Source: Rhodoferax_B ferrireducens_A (lineage in GTDB: Bacteria > Pseudomonadota > Gammaproteobacteria > Burkholderiales > Burkholderiaceae_C). From it: a stretch of 64,000 bases of DNA. The notes below the pieces were generated by a model. The model was not told where the DNA came from, searched no databases, and worked only from the letters and a program-made list of their open reading frames with translations. Shown piece after piece: positions 61,045 to 64,000 of the stretch (positions are counted from its first letter, which is position 1; each line of letters opens with the position of its first letter). The stretch covers positions 1,302,001-1,366,000 of the forward strand of contig NZ_JAVDXT010000001.1 of NCBI RefSeq assembly GCF_031458075.1, given 5' to 3'. The position numbers were made by a program, and so were the translations under genes.

Positions 61045-61387
61045 AGCTTCGGCTGTGTTCTCCAGGCTGGGTCAGTGGTGAGAGCAGAAGACGCTGCCCG
61101 GATGCGCAGCCCCGTGGCCGATCATACGGTGATGGAACAGTCTTGCCGAAAATACGGGGGTGGCCGCGCGTCTGGCGCCAGACGCGCGATGGCCGGACTG
61201 TCGGAGAGGGGCCCGGATGCGGCGCTGGGGAATCCCTGGTTTTGCCCTCAGGGATGCCCTTAGAACATGCTTGCGATCTATATGCGGCCGTGCAAAAAAG
61301 TGTGCGTGGCTCATTGCTTCCGATGACGCTGAGGTCAGAGGGACAGCCTAATCTTGCGCCGAACCACCTATGGTAAGGACGCTTGTG
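61045..61387. promoter_or_regulatory. Divergent regulatory gap (343 bp) with element R1 copy 2
   Basis: No gene is evident between the MASE1 kinase and the chimeric kinase. The gap includes an inverted repeat CGCGCGTCTGGCGCCAGACGCGCG near 61163-61186 (stem CGTCTGGC / GCCAGACG) and R1 copy 2 at 61228-61263. The block ending near 61345 is similar to 58050-58095. Confidence 0.6.
61228..61263. promoter_or_regulatory. Palindromic regulatory element R1, copy 2
   Basis: GGGAATCCCT, a 12-bp spacer of the same length as copy 1, then AGGGATGCCC, within CTCAGGGATGCCCTTAG. It has one mismatch in each arm relative to copy 1. The wider block 61201-61277 is strongly similar to 57838-57914. Confidence 0.65.
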
Positions 61388-62194
61388 ATGGACTTGGGTT
61401 ACAGAGCCATGCTCACCGCCCCCACAGTCGCATTGCTGCTGACGGTGAGGCAACTGTTTGGCCGACGCGTGGCCGGCTTGCTTGCCGGGCTACCCACCGT
61501 AACCGGTCCGGCACTGTTGCAAGCCAGAGGGGCAGAACTGACCGAGATCCATCTGCGACTGCGCGAGAGTGAGCGCCGCCAAATCCTCAGCCAGGAACGG
61601 CAGCGCCTGATGCAGGACATGCACGACGGCGTGGGCTTTTCCCTGATCAGTGCCTTGCGGGTCGTGGAGCACGGCCACCTGGACGAAGCAGCGGTCACGC
61701 GGGTACTCAGAAGTTGCATTGACGATCTGAAGCTGGCGATTGATTCCATGGAACCGGTGGACGCCGATCTGTTGCTCCTGCTTGCGACCTTGCGGTTTCG
61801 GCTGGGCCCGGGCCTGGAGGCGAGTGGCATCCGCTTGAAATGGGAAGTCCAAAAGGTCCCTGCGCTCGAATGGCTGGAGCCCCCATCCTCGCTGCACATC
61901 CTGCGGATCCTGCAGGAGGCATTTACCAACATCAGCAGGCACGCCCATGCCACCGAAATCAGGGTGGCTACGTACGAGCAGAACGATCACGTTGTCGTCA
62001 GCGTGTGCGACAACGGATGCGGATTTTTGCTCCCACAGCAGGCCGAAAGCAAGGGCAGGGGCTTGCCCAATCAACGGCACCGCGCCCAGGCTATTGGTGC
62101 GGAATTGGCTTGGGTGTCCAACAGCGCAGGGACTTGTCTTGCGTTGCGTCTCCCGGTACGGCGTCTGGTTAGCCGTCTGGACAAAGTTGAGTGA
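61388..62194 (+). CDS. Chimeric, apparently truncated sensor kinase
   Basis: A 268-residue protein (ATG at 61388 after AAGGA; an ATG at 61370 is an alternative). Residues about 1-44 (MDLGYRAMLTAPTVALLLTV, then RVAGLLAGLPTVTGPALL) look like the start of an unrelated membrane protein. From QARGAELTEIHLRLRESERR onward it is the dimerisation and ATPase part of a HisKA_3/7TMR-DISM-type kinase: His79 in MQDMHDGVGFSLIS, ILQEAFTNISRHA, and CDNGCGFLLPQQ. The usual large sensor domain is missing. I read this as an in-frame deletion fusion that may still be translated. Function uncertain. Confidence 0.7.
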   Translation: MDLGYRAMLTAPTVALLLTVRQLFGRRVAGLLAGLPTVTGPALLQARGAELTEIHLRLRESERRQILSQERQRLMQDMHDGVGFSLISALRVVEHGHLDEAAVTRVLRSCIDDLKLAIDSMEPVDADLLLLLATLRFRLGPGLEASGIRLKWEVQKVPALEWLEPPSSLHILRILQEAFTNISRHAHATEIRVATYEQNDHVVVSVCDNGCGFLLPQQAESKGRGLPNQRHRAQAIGAELAWVSNSAGTCLALRLPVRRLVSRLDKVE

Positions 62195-62200
62195 ACCGCC

Positions 62201-62347
62201 ATGAAAAAGTATTTGCCTGAAATTCTGGCGCTGGGTGCGGCCGTGTTGATGGCGGTGTTCCTGTGGTTGTCGTATCCAGCGTTACCCCAGGCTGCAGACC
62301 AGAACGTCTGTGTCCCACTCGACACGGTCTATGTCTGCCCCGACTGA
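62201..62347 (+). CDS. Small membrane protein of 48 residues
   Basis: An ORF that begins 6 bp after the chimeric kinase stop: MKKYLPEILALGAAVLMAVF, with one TM helix (about 8-27) and a short tail with two Cys (NVCVPL and VYVCPD). The MFS gene begins 10 bp after its stop. The close spacing supports translation as part of an operon; the ribosome site is weak. No family recognised. It could also be a remnant of a larger membrane protein. Confidence 0.5.
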   Translation: MKKYLPEILALGAAVLMAVFLWLSYPALPQAADQNVCVPLDTVYVCPD

Positions 62348-62356
62348 CATCCTGAC

Positions 62357-63661
62357 ATGCAAACCAGCACTACGCGTCGCGCCGCCATCGCCCTCAGCCT
62401 GGCCTACGCGCTGGCCATGTTTCACCGCACATCCTTCTCGGAGGTCTCCTCGATCCTCGGCCACGACGGCGCGCTGAGCACCGAATGCCTGGCCTGGATC
62501 GGGTCGGCCTTTTTCTGGGTTTACCTCGGCTTTCAGATCCCAGCCGGCATCCTGGTCGACGCGGCCGGATCTCGGCGCGTGTCCGCCTGGGGCAGCGCGG
62601 CCATGGCGATCGGAGCCGGTTTGTTCGCCTCGGCGAGCACCCCTTGGATGATGGCCGGCGCCCGAGGCCTGTGCGCCGCCGGGGCCGTGAGTGTCTTTCT
62701 CGCCTTGATCTCCTACTGCAGCAAATCCTTTGGCAGCCATTCGAGCTCGGCGCTCGGTCGTGCCCTTCTCATCGGGAACATCGGCGGCGTCGCCTCCGGA
62801 GCCCCACTCGAATTCGCCCTCGACCTGGTCGGCTGGCGCCAAGCGTGGTGGGCGTTGGCGGTGGGCTCTGCCATTGCCGGCCTGGCGACCCTGGTCCTCG
62901 CGCCCAAGGACTCTCCGGGCGACAGCATCCGGACGGCGGCCCGCAAGGCTTTTCCGGCCTTCCTCGACTCTCTTCGCCACTCGGAGGTCTATCTCGCGGC
63001 CGGAGCCCTGGCGGGCCTGGCGGGCGCTTTCCACGCCTTCGCCGGCTTCGGAGCGCACCAACTCGCCCGCTCCCTCGGCATCGACAGCCAAGCCGCGGGC
63101 ATGGTGGTCTCGGCGATGGTTGGAGGTTTCGCCTTGGGCTCGCTGGCATGGGGCGGCATAGGCGACAAGGCCAAGGCCCGCAATAAGGTCGCTCGCCGAG
63201 TCCCTCTCGCCGCCTTCGCCCTGTGGGCATGGATACTCATTGCGCCGCCATCGAACCCTTGGCTACTCGGCTCGACCATGTTCACGGTGGGCTTTTTGTG
63301 CGCATGCTTTGGCAACGTCTACGCCATGCTCGACCAGCTGTCGGCCGGCAAAGCCCAAGGGGCCATCAAGGCCACCGCGAATTGCGGCATCGCCCTTGGT
63401 GCGGCCTTGGCGCAGGTCTCGCAGGGAATGCTCTCCGGCGAACTGGCGGCGCTGCCGTGCCTGGCTCTCGCCGCCCTTGGTGTGGCCTGCTGCTGGGCCT
63501 TGGCCAAGCGCTGCCGGATCGGCCAGACGGCGATGCGTGGCGGCGAGCCGTCCGACATCGCGGTTCCCTCGGAAGGGTTGGCGGATGTCTGCATGGGTGG
63601 ACCCGCTTGCCAGCCCCGCATCGCATGCGGCATTGCCGGCCCTGTACGTCCCACGTTCTGA
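62357..63661 (+). CDS. MFS transporter
   Basis: A 434-residue major facilitator with 12 predicted TM helices. The N-terminal half begins ALSLAYALAMFHRTSFSEVS and has the loop 2-3 motif GILVDAAGSRRVSAWGSAA (motif A-like). The cytoplasmic centre (about residues 185-210) carries PKDSPGDSIRTAARKAF. The C-terminal tail (about 395-434) is unusually long and Cys/Pro-rich with CMGGPACQPRIACGIAG. Substrate unknown. It may have been mobilised along with the neighbouring small ORFs. Confidence 0.85.
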   Translation: MQTSTTRRAAIALSLAYALAMFHRTSFSEVSSILGHDGALSTECLAWIGSAFFWVYLGFQIPAGILVDAAGSRRVSAWGSAAMAIGAGLFASASTPWMMAGARGLCAAGAVSVFLALISYCSKSFGSHSSSALGRALLIGNIGGVASGAPLEFALDLVGWRQAWWALAVGSAIAGLATLVLAPKDSPGDSIRTAARKAFPAFLDSLRHSEVYLAAGALAGLAGAFHAFAGFGAHQLARSLGIDSQAAGMVVSAMVGGFALGSLAWGGIGDKAKARNKVARRVPLAAFALWAWILIAPPSNPWLLGSTMFTVGFLCACFGNVYAMLDQLSAGKAQGAIKATANCGIALGAALAQVSQGMLSGELAALPCLALAALGVACCWALAKRCRIGQTAMRGGEPSDIAVPSEGLADVCMGGPACQPRIACGIAGPVRPTF

Positions 63662-63676
63662 AGGAAGACCGCAAGC

Positions 63677-63799
63677 ATGCATTCGCCGGCTGAAATCGGG
63701 CTGGGTGTTCTGCTGTGCATGCTGGGGCCGCCGGTCGGCAGCGCTGCGGCTTTGGCGGCGTTGATCGGTGGTTCGGCGGTGCAACAGGAATACGATTAA
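63677..63799 (+). CDS. Small hydrophobic protein of 40 residues
   Basis: Begins MHSPAEIGLGVLLCMLGPPV, with a single hydrophobic stretch to GGSAV and a polar end (QQEYD). An AAGGAAG ribosome site lies 9 bp before the ATG and the start is 15 bp after the MFS stop, so it could be co-translated with it. No family recognised. A family A repeat follows at once. Confidence 0.5.
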   Translation: MHSPAEIGLGVLLCMLGPPVGSAAALAALIGGSAVQQEYD

Positions 63800-63800
63800 T

Positions 63801-63856
63801 TTTCAAAAATGATAGCTGCTCGTGCAGGTGCAGAATGCACTGGAGGCCTATTTTTT
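63801..63856 (+). repeat. Family A repeat copy A15
   Basis: Contains ATAGCTGCTCGTGCAGG, spacer, TGCACTGGAGGCC, TATTTTTT. It fills the gap between the 40-residue gene and the PPC-domain gene, ending at its ATG. Confidence 0.78.
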
Positions 63857-64000
63857 ATGAAAACCATGCAAACCCTTCCCATCCGCCTGCCCCCCGGCCA
63901 GGACCTGCGCCAAGCCCTGGAAGCCGCCGTGCGCAGCCAGAATTGCCGTGCCGCCTTCGTGCTCTCCGGCATAGGCAGCCTGTCCACCGCCGGCCTGCGT
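63857..64000 (+). CDS. PPC-domain (DUF296) DNA-binding protein, 3' partial
   Basis: The first 48 codons, cut by the window edge: LPIRLPPGQDLRQALEAAVR, then RAAFVLSGIGSLSTAGLR, typical of the PPC/DUF296 fold that in plants is part of AT-hook proteins and in bacteria is a small trimeric protein of unclear role. Start at 63857 or at the second ATG, 63866. The whole 5' leader is a family A repeat. Confidence 0.75.
   Translation, partial: MKTMQTLPIRLPPGQDLRQALEAAVRSQNCRAAFVLSGIGSLSTAGLR

Overview
This 64 kb window is GC-rich Gram-negative chromosome. Gene content and style point to a betaproteobacterium of the Burkholderiales, most likely a Comamonadaceae member close to Rhodoferax or Polaromonas. 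The reasons are a Bug-type (tripartite tricarboxylate) binding protein, a Burkholderiales porin, an orphan PEP-CTERM protein, a MASE1 histidine kinase, a grpE-dnaK-dnaJ cluster, and many short palindromic intergenic repeats of the kind I associate with that family. The genus is an inference. I see no tRNA, rRNA, CRISPR array, intact insertion sequence or prophage.

Layout. 1-2.4 kb: end of coaBC, dut, and an AT-richer PEP-CTERM gene. 2.4-3.5 kb: an orphan iron-binding periplasmic protein with a Fur-like site. 3.6-24.1 kb: a long, almost entirely minus-strand envelope block. It starts with a thioester alpha-2-macroglobulin (A2M, 1983 aa) and ends with its usual partner, penicillin-binding protein 1C. 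In most genomes I know these two are adjacent; here about 11.5 kb lies between them. The insert holds translation-coupled membrane, lipoprotein and TPR genes (13997-17872) and a compact operon (6542-13449) of a coiled-coil protein, a one-TM repeat protein, a peptidoglycan-binding/solute-binding fusion, a two-TM coiled-coil protein, a PspA homologue, a tandem AAA+ ATPase and a TerB-like protein. I regard this as the best candidate for an undescribed system: envelope damage sensing and repair tied to A2M and PBP1C.

24.1-32 kb: a radical-SAM gene behind a near-perfect LexA box, the glutathione-dependent formaldehyde pair (FGH and AdhC), and dnaJ, dnaK, grpE and an FKBP isomerase, with two sigma-32-like promoters and two terminators. 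32.1-33.2 kb: a scar where a divergent LysR gene and fumarylacetoacetate-hydrolase gene have both lost their 5' ends. 33.3-39.4 kb: a two-partner secretion pair (TpsB, TpsA). 39.5-40.5 kb: HxlR and MarR regulators.

40.5-57.7 kb: an aromatic-ester/acyl-CoA catabolic region. Two tandem tannase/feruloyl-esterase lipoproteins, acyl-CoA dehydrogenase, Bug protein, porin, SDR dehydrogenase, feruloyl-CoA synthase-like ligase and crotonase lie on the minus strand. Two thiolases and a propionate-CoA-transferase-like gene are divergent on the plus strand, and a LuxR regulator follows. Together they can be read as outer-surface ester cleavage, uptake, CoA activation and beta-oxidative side-chain shortening of a hydroxycinnamate-like acid (inference). 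57.7-64 kb: signalling genes (two-component pair, chimeric kinase) with a duplicated palindromic regulatory element, a transposase fossil, an MFS transporter, two very small ORFs and the start of a PPC-domain gene.

Two dispersed repeat families run through the window. Family A (about 45-60 bp, up to 15 copies) is a hairpin, often with a T-run. Family B (about 100 bp, 3 copies) is C/G-rich. Several family A copies lie inside or at the end of genes.
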